The position numbers and the translations under genes are program-made. Below the pieces are notes generated by a model. That model was not told the origin of the DNA. It searched no databases and saw only the letters and a list, made by a program, of their open reading frames with translations. DNA of 47,282 nt from an uncultured Ruminococcus sp. (GTDB lineage: Bacteria > Bacillota > Clostridia > Oscillospirales > CAG-272), in assembly GCA_902782445.1 (NCBI GenBank), contig CACZNC010000018.1, positions 1-47,282 of the forward strand, read 5' to 3'. Shown here piece by piece: positions 27,022 through 36,256 of the stretch (positions are counted from its first letter, which is position 1; every line of letters begins with the position of its first letter).

Positions 27022-29316
27022 ATGGGAAAGATAAACCTTTTATCCTTCGAAGTCGCCAATCTGATCGCCGCGGGCGAGGTGGTGGACCGGCCGGCCTCCG
27101 CGGTGAAAGAACTCCTCGAAAACGCCGTGGACTCCGGGGCGGATCAGATCACCTGCGAGATCCAGCGGGGTGGCGTCTCCTTCATCCGCGTCTCGGACAA
27201 CGGATGCGGCATGGAAAAGGACGACCTCGTCCCCGCCATCACCCGGCACTCCACCTCGAAGATCCATACCGCCGCCGATCTCAACTCCATCCTCACCCTC
27301 GGGTTCCGCGGGGAAGCGCTCGCCGCCATCGCCTCCGTCTCCCGCCTGCGGATCTTCTCGAAGACCCCGGGCGCCGAAATGGGCGCGCTGCTGGAAGCCG
27401 AGGGCGGGCAGGTGAAGTCCGTCTCGGACACCGGATGCGCGGACGGCACCACCGTCATCGCCGAGGACCTCTTTTTCAACGTCCCCGCCCGGCGGAAATT
27501 CCTCAAAAAGGACTCCACCGAAGCCGTCGCCATCGGAGCCGTGGCCGAGAAGATCGCCCTCTCCCACCCGGAGATCTCCTTCAAGTTCATCTCCGACGGG
27601 GAGATCCGCTTCCTGACCTCGGGATCGGGGGATCTGAAAGAGGTGGTCTGGGCCCTCTTCGGCAAGGACACCGCCCGCCGCTCCCTCCCGGTGGACCGGA
27701 CCGAGGGAGGCATCCGGGTCTCGGGGTTCGTCTCCGAGTCCGACCTCTGCCGCTCCAACCGGAACATGGAGAATTTCTTCATCAACGGACGCTACATCAA
27801 GTCGAAGACCGCCTCCGCCGCCGTCGAGCAGGCCTATTCCTCGAAGATCCCGGCGGACCGCTTTCCCTTCTGCGTCCTGAATCTGGAACTGAACCCCGCG
27901 GCGGTGGACGTGAACGTGCATCCGGCCAAGCTGGAGGTCAAGTTCGCCGACGAAAAGCGGATCTTCGACGCGGTGTACTACGCCGTCCTCTCCGCCCTGG
28001 AGCGCGACGTCAAGCGGCCCGCCTTCCCCCTGCCCGCGGACGGGAAAACGGAGGATCGCCCCGCCCCCCCATCCGCTCCGAGGCCCGCCGCGAAAAAGCC
28101 GGATCCCGCCGCCGCCTTCGTGCCGATGGACGTCCGTCCGCCGAAGCCCGATCAGGTGCGGATGAGCGAGAGGACCGGAAATCTGCCGGGGATCCTCGAA
28201 GGAAGCTCTTCCCCCAGGCCGGAAGCGACCCGGGAGGAGATCGTCGAAGCCCACCGCCGGGCCGCCGAGAACATCCGGGGTGCCGCCGCGGCCTTTGCGA
28301 ACGCCAAAAGGGGGAAGGATGCCTCCTCCGATCCCGACGCCCTCCGCACGCCCCTCGTCCCGGACCCGGATCAGCCCACCCCCGCGGAGATCGCCTCAGC
28401 CCTTCTGCGGATGGAGGACGGCCCCCTGTCCCCCGGAAGATCCCCCCGGAACGAGGGCGGAAAGCCTGCCCCGGAACAGCGGGAGCAGCGGGCGGAGCAG
28501 GAGAAGCCGGAACAGCAGGACGTTCCCGCGAAAGATCCCGAAGTCCCCGCGCCGGAGGAACCGGTTTCCGCACCCGGACATCCCGCGGCCCCTTCGGGCG
28601 ACCCGTCGGACGACCCCTACGCCGTCTACGACCGGGAGATCGCCCCGGGGGAGGTGCCGGACTACCTGCTGATCGGCGAAGTCTTCAAGACCTATCTGAT
28701 CGTCCAGCTGGAAGACCGGATCCTTCTGGTGGACAAGCACGCGGCCCACGAGCGGATCCTCTTCGACGAGCTCTGCCGCAAGCTCCGCCGCCGGATGCGG
28801 GACAAGGCCGGATCGGGAAAGACCGCCGCCCAGGGTCAGATGCTGATGGTCCCCCTGGAAGCCCGGCTCTATTCGGCGGAGGCGGAGGCGATGGAGGAAT
28901 ACCGCCCCCAGACCGAGGCCCTCGGGTTCGCCTACGAGATCGGAAAGGCCGGCGGCGCGTCGGTCTCCGAACGGGCGGCGAGTATTTCGCAGATTCCCGA
29001 CGAGCTGGACCGGAACGAGGCTCTGGAGCTCTTCCACGTGCTGGCGGACCGGCTCTCCGACGCGACGGGGACGGTGGAATCCGCGGCGAGGGGGTTCTTC
29101 GAGTCCCGGCTCTGGCAGGCGGCGTGCAAGGCTGCCGTGAAGGGCGGACGGATCTACGGCGAGGAGCACATGCGCTGGATCTGCGACCGGCTCCTGACAA
29201 AACCCACCGGCGACGGCCGCGGCTCGGTGATCCGGACCTGCCCCCACGGGAGACCGGTCGCCTTCGAGATCCGCAAATCCGCCATCGAGCGCCAGTTCGG
29301 AAGGACGGGAGGATGA
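27022..29316 (+). CDS. mutL: MutL, mismatch repair endonuclease
   Basis: 764 residues. The GHKL ATPase half starts IAAGEVVDRPASAVKEL and continues ENAVDSGA and DNGCGM. A very long Pro/Glu/Arg-rich linker fills about 330-530, accounting for the above-average length. The C-terminal half carries the endonuclease motif DKHAAHERILFDE (near residue 571) and the zinc motif CPHGRP (near 740), so this is a nicking MutL as in other bacteria without MutH. There is no convincing ribosome site before the ATG, only A-rich sequence, and a 441-bp gap separates it from mutS. Confidence 0.96.
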   Translation: MGKINLLSFEVANLIAAGEVVDRPASAVKELLENAVDSGADQITCEIQRGGVSFIRVSDNGCGMEKDDLVPAITRHSTSKIHTAADLNSILTLGFRGEALAAIASVSRLRIFSKTPGAEMGALLEAEGGQVKSVSDTGCADGTTVIAEDLFFNVPARRKFLKKDSTEAVAIGAVAEKIALSHPEISFKFISDGEIRFLTSGSGDLKEVVWALFGKDTARRSLPVDRTEGGIRVSGFVSESDLCRSNRNMENFFINGRYIKSKTASAAVEQAYSSKIPADRFPFCVLNLELNPAAVDVNVHPAKLEVKFADEKRIFDAVYYAVLSALERDVKRPAFPLPADGKTEDRPAPPSAPRPAAKKPDPAAAFVPMDVRPPKPDQVRMSERTGNLPGILEGSSSPRPEATREEIVEAHRRAAENIRGAAAAFANAKRGKDASSDPDALRTPLVPDPDQPTPAEIASALLRMEDGPLSPGRSPRNEGGKPAPEQREQRAEQEKPEQQDVPAKDPEVPAPEEPVSAPGHPAAPSGDPSDDPYAVYDREIAPGEVPDYLLIGEVFKTYLIVQLEDRILLVDKHAAHERILFDELCRKLRRRMRDKAGSGKTAAQGQMLMVPLEARLYSAEAEAMEEYRPQTEALGFAYEIGKAGGASVSERAASISQIPDELDRNEALELFHVLADRLSDATGTVESAARGFFESRLWQAACKAAVKGGRIYGEEHMRWICDRLLTKPTGDGRGSVIRTCPHGRPVAFEIRKSAIERQFGRTGG

Positions 29317-29389
29317 GATCGGGGCGATGAATTCAGGACGAAGGATGCGTGGAACGGGATTTCGTTTCGGCGGAGGAATGACGGTTTTA

Positions 29390-29613
29390 CAGGTTGGAAA
29401 AGGAGTGGGCAAAGGCCGCGCAGGGTGAAGCCGGTATTTTGACCGATCCCCAGCGCGCTTCTGCCGATTGCGGATTTGACGAACCGGAACATGGAGCCAA
29501 CCCGGCTTGATCGCCGACGTGCAGTCAAACCCGTGCGCGGGACAGGCCCGCGGCCTCACGGCGGTGATTCAGGCGCGCATTGAAAAGGGGACAAAGTGCG
29601 GGTTTCCGCTCAA
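29390..29613 (+). repeat. Class B module, copy 4
   Basis: Stem CGCGGG/CCCGCG (29536-29552). Shares parS 18. Confidence 0.75.
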
Positions 29614-29629
29614 TGTTTCACGTGAAACA
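29614..29629. promoter_or_regulatory. parS 18
   Basis: Perfect site shared by a class B module (left) and an inverted class A module (right). Confidence 0.92.
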
Positions 29630-30105
29630 ATCGGACGGTGCACCCCAACCCCATGTTCTGCCTGAACGATTTTCGATCGCACAGTTCAGCCTGCACATCT
29701 GTCTGAATCTGAGCATGTGCGCGAGGAGAAAGAAACAGTTTCAGCTTCCCGTCCGCGCGTCCCGTGTAATGCGCGCCTGAAATGCCGCCGTGAGGCCACG
29801 GGCTTGTCCCGTGCATGTTTCAGCCGCACGAACAGAGACCGCGCGAGGACGTGGGATGCACCGTCGATTTTTGAATCCGGGACGAGCGGTAAGGTTATGC
29901 CATACGGCCAAGGGACCCGCACAGGGGGCCTTCGGCCTGAGATGGTCCCCCGTGCCGCTGTCCCGCGTAGGGACATTAAATCCGAAACGCGTAGCGTTTC
30001 ATTCCTTTTATACCTTCCGTGAAGGGTATGAAAATCTTTCTCCGCCGACGGACAGGAATGTCCGTCATGGCTGATTTCGAAAGGCGGAGTCTTTCATTCA
30101 TATTG
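29630..30105 (-). repeat. Class A structured module, copy 6 (inverted)
   Basis: Variable stem CACGGG/CCCGTG (29797-29813); outer stem GACGGAC/GTCCGTC (30047-30066). Lies before tgt. Confidence 0.8.
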
Positions 30106-30113
30106 GAGTTATC

Positions 30114-31250
30114 ATGTTCATTCTTGACAAAACAGAAGGACACGCCCGGAGGGGACGTCTCATCACCCCCCACGGCACCATCGAAACGCCGGTCTTCATG
30201 AACGTGGCGACCTCGGCGGCCATCAAGGGCGGGGTCTCCGCCTACGACCTGCGGGAGGTCCGCTGTCAGGTGATGCTCTCGAACACCTACCACCTGCACA
30301 TCCGGCCCGGCGACACCCTGATCCGCTCCCAGGGGGGCCTTCAGAAATTCACCGGCTGGGACGGACCGACCCTCACCGACAGCGGGGGATTTCAGGTCTT
30401 CTCCCTCGCGGGACTGCGCAAGATCAAGGAGGAGGGCGTGACCTTCGCCTCCCACATCGACGGGAAGCGGATCTTCATGGGGCCCGAGGAGAGCATGCGG
30501 ATCCAGTCGAACCTGGGTTCCACCATCGCGATGGCCTTCGACGAGTGCATCGAGAATCCCGCGGAGTACAATTACGTCAAGCGGTCCTGCGAGCGGACGA
30601 CCCGCTGGCTCGCCCGGTGCAAGGCGGAGCTCGAGCGGCTGAACGGACTCGAAGGGACGGTGAATCCCGGACAGATGCTCTTCGGAATCAACCAGGGAAG
30701 CACCTACGCCGACCTGCGGATCCGGCACATGGAGCAGATCCGGGAACTGGACCTTCCGGGCTACGCCATCGGGGGTCTGGCTGTGGGCGAGGCGACGGAG
30801 GAGATGTACAGGATCATCGAAACGGTGGAGCCCTACATGCCCGCCGACCGTCCCCGGTATCTGATGGGCGTGGGGACTCCCCTCAACATCGTGGAAGGCG
30901 TATACCGGGGCGTGGATTTCTTCGACTGCGTCATGCCCTCCCGGAACGCCCGCCACGGGAACCTCTTCACCTGGGGCGGCAAGATGAACCTCCTCAACGA
31001 GAAGTACGCCGAGGACAGCCGTCCCATCGACGAGAACTGCGGATGTCCCGCCTGCCGCCGCCATTCCCGCTCCTACATCCGCCACCTCATCAAGGCGAAG
31101 GAAATGCTCGGGATGCGCCTCGCGGTCCTGCACAACCTCTGGTTCTACAACGAACTCACCGCGAAGATCCGCGAAGCCCTCGACGCCGGCGAATACGAGA
31201 GCTTCTACCGCAAATACCGGGCGATCCTAGGAGAACGAAACCCGGATTAG
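30114..31250 (+). CDS. tgt: Queuine/preQ1 tRNA-guanine transglycosylase
   Basis: 378 residues. Exchanges guanine-34 for preQ1 in tRNAs with GUN anticodons. The catalytic segment TLTDSGGFQVFSL lies near residues 85-97, GGLAVGE and the second catalytic Asp in FFDCVMPSRNARHG follow, and the zinc site CGCPACRRHSRSYIRHL is near 310. Ribosome site ggag, 6 bases before ATG. No other queuosine genes are in the window. Confidence 0.96.
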   Translation: MFILDKTEGHARRGRLITPHGTIETPVFMNVATSAAIKGGVSAYDLREVRCQVMLSNTYHLHIRPGDTLIRSQGGLQKFTGWDGPTLTDSGGFQVFSLAGLRKIKEEGVTFASHIDGKRIFMGPEESMRIQSNLGSTIAMAFDECIENPAEYNYVKRSCERTTRWLARCKAELERLNGLEGTVNPGQMLFGINQGSTYADLRIRHMEQIRELDLPGYAIGGLAVGEATEEMYRIIETVEPYMPADRPRYLMGVGTPLNIVEGVYRGVDFFDCVMPSRNARHGNLFTWGGKMNLLNEKYAEDSRPIDENCGCPACRRHSRSYIRHLIKAKEMLGMRLAVLHNLWFYNELTAKIREALDAGEYESFYRKYRAILGERNPD

Positions 31251-31285
31251 TTGTTGGTTGAAAGCGGCTAGTGGCTGGTAGAGCC
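31251..31285. repeat. 7-bp repeat tract, left arm
   Basis: Short GGCTAGT-type run after the tgt stop. Confidence 0.6.
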
Positions 31286-31301
31286 GTCAACCGGGCTTTT
31301 T
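31282..31301 (+). terminator. Possible terminator after tgt
   Basis: Short AGCC/GGCT stem and T run; weak. Confidence 0.4.
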
Positions 31302-31319
31302 GTGCGGCGGCGAACAGTT

Positions 31320-31335
31320 TGTTTCACGTGAAACA
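31320..31335. promoter_or_regulatory. parS 19
   Basis: Perfect site between tgt and lplA. Confidence 0.92.
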
Positions 31336-31559
31336 GACAGCTTTTTACTTCGTCATTCCTTATAGGGTAACGCGACTCCCTCAGACGCTCCGCCCGGGTA
31401 CAGGCCGTTCGATCGGTTGAAACTGTTCGCAAAAGAACGTCAAAGATGGGTTCGCTGTATGTCAGCCCCCGTGCCTCCCTCACCGAGGGCCTGCTTGCGA
31501 TGGAGGAAGTCGCGCCGCAAAAAAACAATTTCGCTTCCGAAACTTCCCCGGCTGACAGT

Positions 31560-31600
31560 TCTGCTAACCACTGACAACTAGCCGCTGACATCTAAAACGG
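31560..31600. repeat. 7-bp repeat tract, right arm
   Basis: Short ACTARCC-type run before lplA. The 225 bp between it and parS 19 hold nothing I recognise. Confidence 0.55.
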
Positions 31601-31608
31601 AGGTTCTC

Positions 31609-32565
31609 ATGCGCACGATCCTCTCTCCTTCCTCCGATCCGGCGTTCAATCTGGCGGCGGAAGAGGTGTTTCTCTCCTCTCCGGCAGAAGACTGCGGGGG
31701 GGATCTTCTGATGCTCTGGGCGTCCCGTCCCTCGGTGATCGTCGGGAAGTTCCAGAATCCCTACGCCGAAGTCTCCCTTGCGGCCTGCGAAGCCCGGGGG
31801 ATCCCGGTGGTGCGGCGGAACAGCGGGGGCGGCACGGTCTACCACGATCCGGGGAATCTCAATTACACCGTGATCACGGACCGGGGGGCGGAGTTCCCGG
31901 ATTTCGGGCGGTTCCTCTCCCCTCTGATCCGTCTGCTGGCGGAGCGGGGCATCCGTGCGGAGATCCGGGACACCTCGGCCCTCTTCGCGGAAGGAAAAAA
32001 GTTCAGCGGGAGCGCCCAGTCCTGCGTCCGGATCCCGGGCACGGGGAAGGAGCGGCAGATGCACCACGGGACCCTGCTCTTTTCCTCCGATCTCGAAGCC
32101 CTCGCCGCGCTGACGGGGAAGTCCCGAGCGGAATCGGAGGGGGCCTTACGCTATTCCTCCCGCGCCGTCGGCAGTTCCCCCTCCCCCGTCGGGAATCTGG
32201 CCCCGCTCTTCGAAAAAGCCGGATTTCCCATGAATTTCGCGGATTTCCGCTCCCTCGTCGCCCGGGAATACCCCCGCCTCTGGGACGCGGATCCGGACCC
32301 CTCCGAACCCTCCGGCTTCACCGAAGAGGAGACCCGAAAGATCGAATCCCTCGCCCGGGAAAAATACGCCCGCTGGGACTGGAACTTCGGCCGCACTCCC
32401 GCCTTCACCTTCGCCTCCCCCCGCCTCTCCCTGACCTCGAAAAACGGCGTGATCCTCACCGCCTCCACCGACCTCTGCGACCCCGAAAAGCTCGTCGGAG
32501 CAAGGCTCGACCCGGAGGAAATAAGGAAGATTTCAAGAGAAGCGGCGGAGACGATCTTTGAATGA
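31609..32565 (+). CDS. lplA: Lipoate-protein ligase A
   Basis: 318 residues. Activates lipoate with ATP and transfers it to a lysine of lipoyl domains. The lipoyl-AMP motif VRRNSGGGTVYHDPGNLNYT and the lysine region GKKFSGSAQ are intact, and the C-terminal accessory domain is present. Ribosome site ggagg, 5 bases before ATG. It lies upstream of a free lipoyl-domain gene and lipA, with a second, less conserved ligase beyond, so the whole group serves lipoylation. Confidence 0.9.
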   Translation: MRTILSPSSDPAFNLAAEEVFLSSPAEDCGGDLLMLWASRPSVIVGKFQNPYAEVSLAACEARGIPVVRRNSGGGTVYHDPGNLNYTVITDRGAEFPDFGRFLSPLIRLLAERGIRAEIRDTSALFAEGKKFSGSAQSCVRIPGTGKERQMHHGTLLFSSDLEALAALTGKSRAESEGALRYSSRAVGSSPSPVGNLAPLFEKAGFPMNFADFRSLVAREYPRLWDADPDPSEPSGFTEEETRKIESLAREKYARWDWNFGRTPAFTFASPRLSLTSKNGVILTASTDLCDPEKLVGARLDPEEIRKISREAAETIFE

Positions 32566-32603
32566 GGAATGAAATTCAGAATTCAGAATGATGAATTAAG
32601 AAT
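32566..32603. repeat. 7-bp repeat tract, left arm
   Basis: Reverse complement of the ATTCNNN zone between lplA and parS 20. Confidence 0.7.
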
Positions 32604-32619
32604 TGTTTCACGTGAAACA
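32604..32619. promoter_or_regulatory. parS 20
   Basis: Perfect site, left end of a cassette. Confidence 0.92.
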
Positions 32620-32823
32620 TTCCTCCGAAATTCCGGCCGATGCACGTCCCGTTCCGCCTTTACGCTGTCAGCGAAGAATCTTCCAACGTCAAGGCCAACC
32701 CATCCTCCACGTGCGGAGATTCTTCGTCGCAGGCTCCTCAGAATGACAAAGAAAAGCGAAACGGTGGGGGGCAGCCGCACGGAATGAAGAATCGTTTCGG
32801 GAGAAACAGAACGGAATCACGAT

Positions 32824-32839
32824 TGTTTCACGTGAAACA
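32824..32839. promoter_or_regulatory. parS 21
   Basis: Perfect site, right end of that cassette and start of an inverted class B module. Confidence 0.92.
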
Positions 32840-33045
32840 TCATGTCATTCTCCGCACATTGTCCCCTTTCCATGCGCGCCTGAATCACCGCCGCAAGGCC
32901 GCAGAACTTGTTCTGCGCACGGGTTCAACCGCACTTCGGCGATCAAGCCGGGTTGACTCCATGTTCCGGCTCGTCCGTCCGCAATCTGCATAAGCGCGCG
33001 AAGATCGCTCCATTTTTCAGCTGAACGGCCGCGCGTCCTGTGCCC
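32840..33045 (-). repeat. Class B module, copy 5 (inverted)
   Basis: Stem CGCAGAAC/GTTCTGCG (32900-32917). parS 21 at its left end; the lipoyl-domain gene follows. Confidence 0.75.
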
Positions 33046-33120
33046 GCTCCTTTTCCCTCCCACACATCCGTCAATTTTCCGCCAAAACAAAATCCTGTTA
33101 CCCAACAACGAACAACGAAT

Positions 33121-33399
33121 ATGAAAATCGAACTCAAAATGCCCGCTCTCCGGCCGGACGACGACGCTTTGTCCGTGCTCTGCCAGTGGAACGTCAAGCC
33201 CGGGGACGTGATCCCCGCGGGGGACGTCCTGTTTGAAGTCGAGACCGCGAAGGTCGTCTCGCAGATCGAAGCCGAAACCCGCCTCCGCATCCTCTCCCTC
33301 TGCGCCGAGGAAGGGGACGAGGTCGCGCCCGGGACCGTCATCGCCATCGCCGAAACGGTGGAGGACGAGGATCCCGCGCCCGAAACGGAGGGGACCTGA
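33121..33399 (+). CDS. Stand-alone lipoyl/biotinyl carrier domain
   Basis: 92 residues, a single lipoyl-type beta-barrel and an acidic tail. The lysine to be modified is in the turn EVETAKVVSQIEA, equivalent to ETDKA of 2-oxoacid dehydrogenase E2 subunits. No E1, E2 core or E3 gene is nearby, so it may be a separate carrier or part of a complex encoded elsewhere. lipA starts one base after its stop, so the two are co-translated. The leader has no ribosome site and reads as AAC-rich sequence. Its placement with lipA and two ligases makes it a probable lipoylation substrate. Confidence 0.85.
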   Translation: MKIELKMPALRPDDDALSVLCQWNVKPGDVIPAGDVLFEVETAKVVSQIEAETRLRILSLCAEEGDEVAPGTVIAIAETVEDEDPAPETEGT

Positions 33400-33400
33400 C

Positions 33401-34330
33401 ATGGCCGCCCTGGAATCCCGCTCGCCCGCCGGGGATCCGAAAAAACCGGAATGGCTCCGGGTGCGCTACAACGCCGGGGAGACGAAGGAAGTGCTGGAGC
33501 TTCTCAAAAAGCTCGGCCTGCACACGGTCTGCTCCGGCGCGAACTGCCCCAATCTCGGGGAATGCTGGGCCCGCCGCACCGCCACCTTCATGATCCTCGG
33601 GGACCGCTGCACCCGGAACTGCCGGTTCTGCGACGTCCCCCACGGGAAGGCAGGGGAATTCCTCCCGCCCGATCCCGGCGAGCCCCGCCGCATCGCAGAA
33701 GCCGCCCGGGATCTGAAACTGAAGCACGCGGTCGTCACCTGCGTCACCCGGGACGATCTGCCCGACGGAGGCGCGTCCGTCTTCGCGGCGGTGATCCGGG
33801 AGATCCGGGATCTGAACCCCGAGACGACGGTGGAGGTGCTGGTCTCCGATCTCGGGGGGAACGAGGAAGCCCTCGGCACGGTCCTCGCCGCCCGGCCCGA
33901 CGTCTTCAACCACAACGTGGAGACGGTGCCCTCCCTCACCCCGAAAATCCGCTCCGGGGCAAAGTTCGAGCGGTCCCTCGCCGTTCTGCGCCGGGCGAAG
34001 GAAACCGGAAGATCCGTCGTCAAGACCGGTCTGATCCTCGGGCTCGGGGAGGAGGACGGGGAGCTTTTCGAGACCTTCCGGGCCATCCGGGACACGGGAT
34101 GCGACATCCTGACCCTGAGCCAGTATCTGCGCCCCTCGCAGGACCACTGGCCCCTTGCCCGCTACGTCAGCCCCGCGGAATTCGACCGGTACCGGGAAGA
34201 GGCCTTGAAGCTGGGATTCCCCTGCGTGCTGGCGGCTCCGCTGGTGCGGTCGTCGTATAAAGCGGCAGAAGCGATGGAGGCCGTCCGGGCGGCGGATGTT
34301 CATACCTTCTCGAAGGTATTTAAGGAATGA
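33401..34330 (+). CDS. lipA: Lipoyl synthase
   Basis: 309-residue radical SAM enzyme that inserts two sulfurs into a protein-bound octanoyl chain. The auxiliary cluster cysteines are in CSGANCPNLGECW (about 43-55) and the radical SAM cysteines in CTRNCRFC (about 70-77). The start at 33401 follows the lipoyl-domain stop. The last 15 or so codons are formed by the left end of a class A repeat module: its hairpin ACCTTC/GAAGGT encodes part of the tail. The core ends normally at VRSSYKAAEA, so activity should not be affected. Confidence 0.95.
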   Translation: MAALESRSPAGDPKKPEWLRVRYNAGETKEVLELLKKLGLHTVCSGANCPNLGECWARRTATFMILGDRCTRNCRFCDVPHGKAGEFLPPDPGEPRRIAEAARDLKLKHAVVTCVTRDDLPDGGASVFAAVIREIRDLNPETTVEVLVSDLGGNEEALGTVLAARPDVFNHNVETVPSLTPKIRSGAKFERSLAVLRRAKETGRSVVKTGLILGLGEEDGELFETFRAIRDTGCDILTLSQYLRPSQDHWPLARYVSPAEFDRYREEALKLGFPCVLAAPLVRSSYKAAEAMEAVRAADVHTFSKVFKE

Positions 34331-34703
34331 AACGCTCCGCGTTTCGGATTTAATGTCCCTGCGCGGGACGGGCGCCGGGAGGGACACCATCTCAGGCCGA
34401 AGGTGCCCCTCCCGAGGGTCCCCCTTGGCCATATAGCATAAGATGACAGCTCGTCCCGTCAGTTGAAATCGACAGTTTATCCCATGTCCTCGCGCGGTCT
34501 TTGTTCGTGCGGCTGAAACAAGCGCAGACAAGTCTGCGGCCTCCGGCAGAGATTCAGGCGCGCATTGGGCACAGGGACGCGCGGACGGGAAGTTGAGACT
34601 GTTCTTTCGTCTTCGCGCACATGTTCAGATTCAGATCAACATGCAGACAGAACCGCGCGAACAAAAACCTGTCAGGGCGAAACATGGCGTCCCGGCAGGC
34701 AAA
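34290..34703 (+). repeat. Class A structured module, copy 7, overlapping the lipA end
   Basis: The first hairpin ACCTTC/GAAGGT is inside the lipA reading frame. CGCAGAC/GTCTGCG at 34523-34538. Ends in parS 22. Confidence 0.8.
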
Positions 34704-34719
34704 TGTTTCACGTGAAACA
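34704..34719. promoter_or_regulatory. parS 22
   Basis: Perfect site at the right end of a class A module, before the second ligase. Confidence 0.92.
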
Positions 34720-34782
34720 ATTCTTAATTCTTCATTCTGAATTCTGAATTCCCCCTTCATTCCTAATTCCTCATTCCTCTGA
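34720..34782. repeat. 7-bp repeat tract
   Basis: ATTCNNN units only; leader of the second ligase gene. Confidence 0.7.
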
Positions 34783-34795
34783 AAGGAGCTTCCCC

Positions 34796-35782
34796 GTGAT
34801 CTGGATCGACACGAAATCCGACGACGTATACTACAATTTCGGCTGCGAGCTGTATTTCGCCTCGGAGAAGCGGCTTCCGGACGACGTCTTTCTGATGTGG
34901 CGGACCACGCCGACCTTGATGATCGGGCGGTTCCAGAACGCCCTCGGGGAGATCGACGCGGCTTATGCGCGGGAGCATGGGGTCGCGGTAGTCCGGCGTC
35001 TGTCCGGCGGGGGGACGATCTATACGGACATGGGCGGCTGGCAGTTCACCTTCATCACCGATAAGAACCCGGGGATCGAGATCGAATTCGCCCGGTTCAC
35101 GGAGCCCGTCCTCGGCCTGCTCGTCTCCCTGGGGGTCAAAGCGGAGCTCACGGGGCGCAACGACATCACGGTCGGCGGGAAGAAGATCAGCGGGAACGCC
35201 CAGTACCGTCTCGGCCCCGTCACGGTGCACCACGGATCCCTGCTCTTCGACACCGATCTGGACGCGCTGGGGACCGCCACCCGTCCGAAGGCGTACAAGA
35301 TCACCTCAAAGGCCGTCTCCTCCGTCCGGGACCGGGTGACGAACATCAAGGACGTCCTGCCACCGGAGCACGCGGACCTCACAGCCCTTGAATTCCGCCG
35401 CCTCGCCGTGGAAGCGCTCGCGGATGCGGAATATGTAATCACGGAGGAGGACGAGAAGCGGATCCGCGCCCTGGCCGATTCCCGGTTCCGCAGCGAGGAG
35501 GAGCTCTGGGGGAAGACGCCCCGCTTCGGGATCGAGAAGGACGTGCATACCGCCGGCGGGACCTTCCGCATCGGGATGACGGTGAAGTACGGCGTGATCG
35601 AGGACGCGGGGGTGGAGGGGGATTTCTTCGCCTCCCCGGACGCCGCGGAGCTTCTCGAAACCGCGCTGAAAGGAACGGCCTACGCCCCGGAGAGCGTCAG
35701 ACGCGCCCTCGAATCCCTCGGCGGCAAACTGAATCTCTTCCGCGCCGGCGTGGAGGAGATCGCGAGGGGAATGTTTGAGTGA
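34796..35782 (+). CDS. Second lipoate-protein ligase-like protein, diverged motif
   Basis: 328 residues of the same fold as the 31609 gene. The glycine motif reads RRLSGGGTIYTDMGGWQFT: the His of YHD and the Asn residues of GNLNY are replaced, although GGKKISGNAQ is kept. It may use another substrate, be an octanoyl or lipoyl transferase, or have a helper role. It starts with GTG, with gaaaggag in front. It follows lipA after a full class A module. Confidence 0.82.
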   Translation: MIWIDTKSDDVYYNFGCELYFASEKRLPDDVFLMWRTTPTLMIGRFQNALGEIDAAYAREHGVAVVRRLSGGGTIYTDMGGWQFTFITDKNPGIEIEFARFTEPVLGLLVSLGVKAELTGRNDITVGGKKISGNAQYRLGPVTVHHGSLLFDTDLDALGTATRPKAYKITSKAVSSVRDRVTNIKDVLPPEHADLTALEFRRLAVEALADAEYVITEEDEKRIRALADSRFRSEEELWGKTPRFGIEKDVHTAGGTFRIGMTVKYGVIEDAGVEGDFFASPDAAELLETALKGTAYAPESVRRALESLGGKLNLFRAGVEEIARGMFE

Positions 35783-35840
35783 AAGTTAGAAGCGGCTAGC
35801 GGCTAGTAGAAACGTCCTCATGCAATTAGGAATGAGGAAT
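35783..35840. repeat. 7-bp repeat tract, left arm
   Basis: Reverse-complement units between the second ligase and parS 23. Confidence 0.7.
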
Positions 35841-35856
35841 TGTTTCACGTGAAACA
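35841..35856. promoter_or_regulatory. parS 23
   Basis: Perfect site, left end of a cassette. Confidence 0.92.
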
Positions 35857-36083
35857 TGCGGGCTTTTTTACGTCAAATCGGAAGCAGCACGTCCCATTCC
35901 GCCCTCACGTTGTCATTCTGACGCACCGACGCGGTCGTGCGCACCGACGCAGTCGTGCTGTCAGCGAAGAATCTCCCAACTTCAAGGCCAACCCATCCTC
36001 CACGTGCGGAGATTCTTCGTCGCGGGCTCCTCAGAATGACAAAGAAAAGCGAGACGATGGGGTCCGCCGTCCGAAATCATGAT

Positions 36084-36099
36084 TGTTTCACGTGAAACA
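36084..36099. promoter_or_regulatory. parS 24
   Basis: Perfect site, right end of that cassette. Confidence 0.92.
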
Positions 36100-36213
36100 A
36101 CCGCTTCCGAATCAGGTACGGAACGGTTCTACTAACCACTAGCCACTAGCCACTAACTACTCCCAACTCCCCCTCGTCCTCTACTAACCACTGACTACTC
36201 CCAACTAACAACT
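36100..36213. repeat. 7-bp repeat tract
   Basis: ACTARCC and CTCCCAA-like units between parS 24 and the tRNA terminator. Confidence 0.72.
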
Positions 36214-36250
36214 AAAAAAGGCTGCTGTCTTTTTTTCAGCAGTCTTTTTG
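36214..36250 (-). terminator. Terminator after the minus-strand tRNA-Leu
   Basis: Hairpin GACTGCTG/CAGCAG on the minus strand followed by a run of T; the + strand also ends in T, so it may work both ways. Confidence 0.7.
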
Positions 36251-36256
36251 TCTCGA

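Larger units (their letters stand above)
32604..32839 (+). repeat. parS-MITE-parS cassette 3
   Basis: The left terminal repeat and the nested unit are deleted; the right end (32738-32749) is intact. Confidence 0.82.
35841..36099 (+). repeat. parS-MITE-parS cassette 4
   Basis: Core 35910-36042 with two tandem nested units. Confidence 0.85.
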
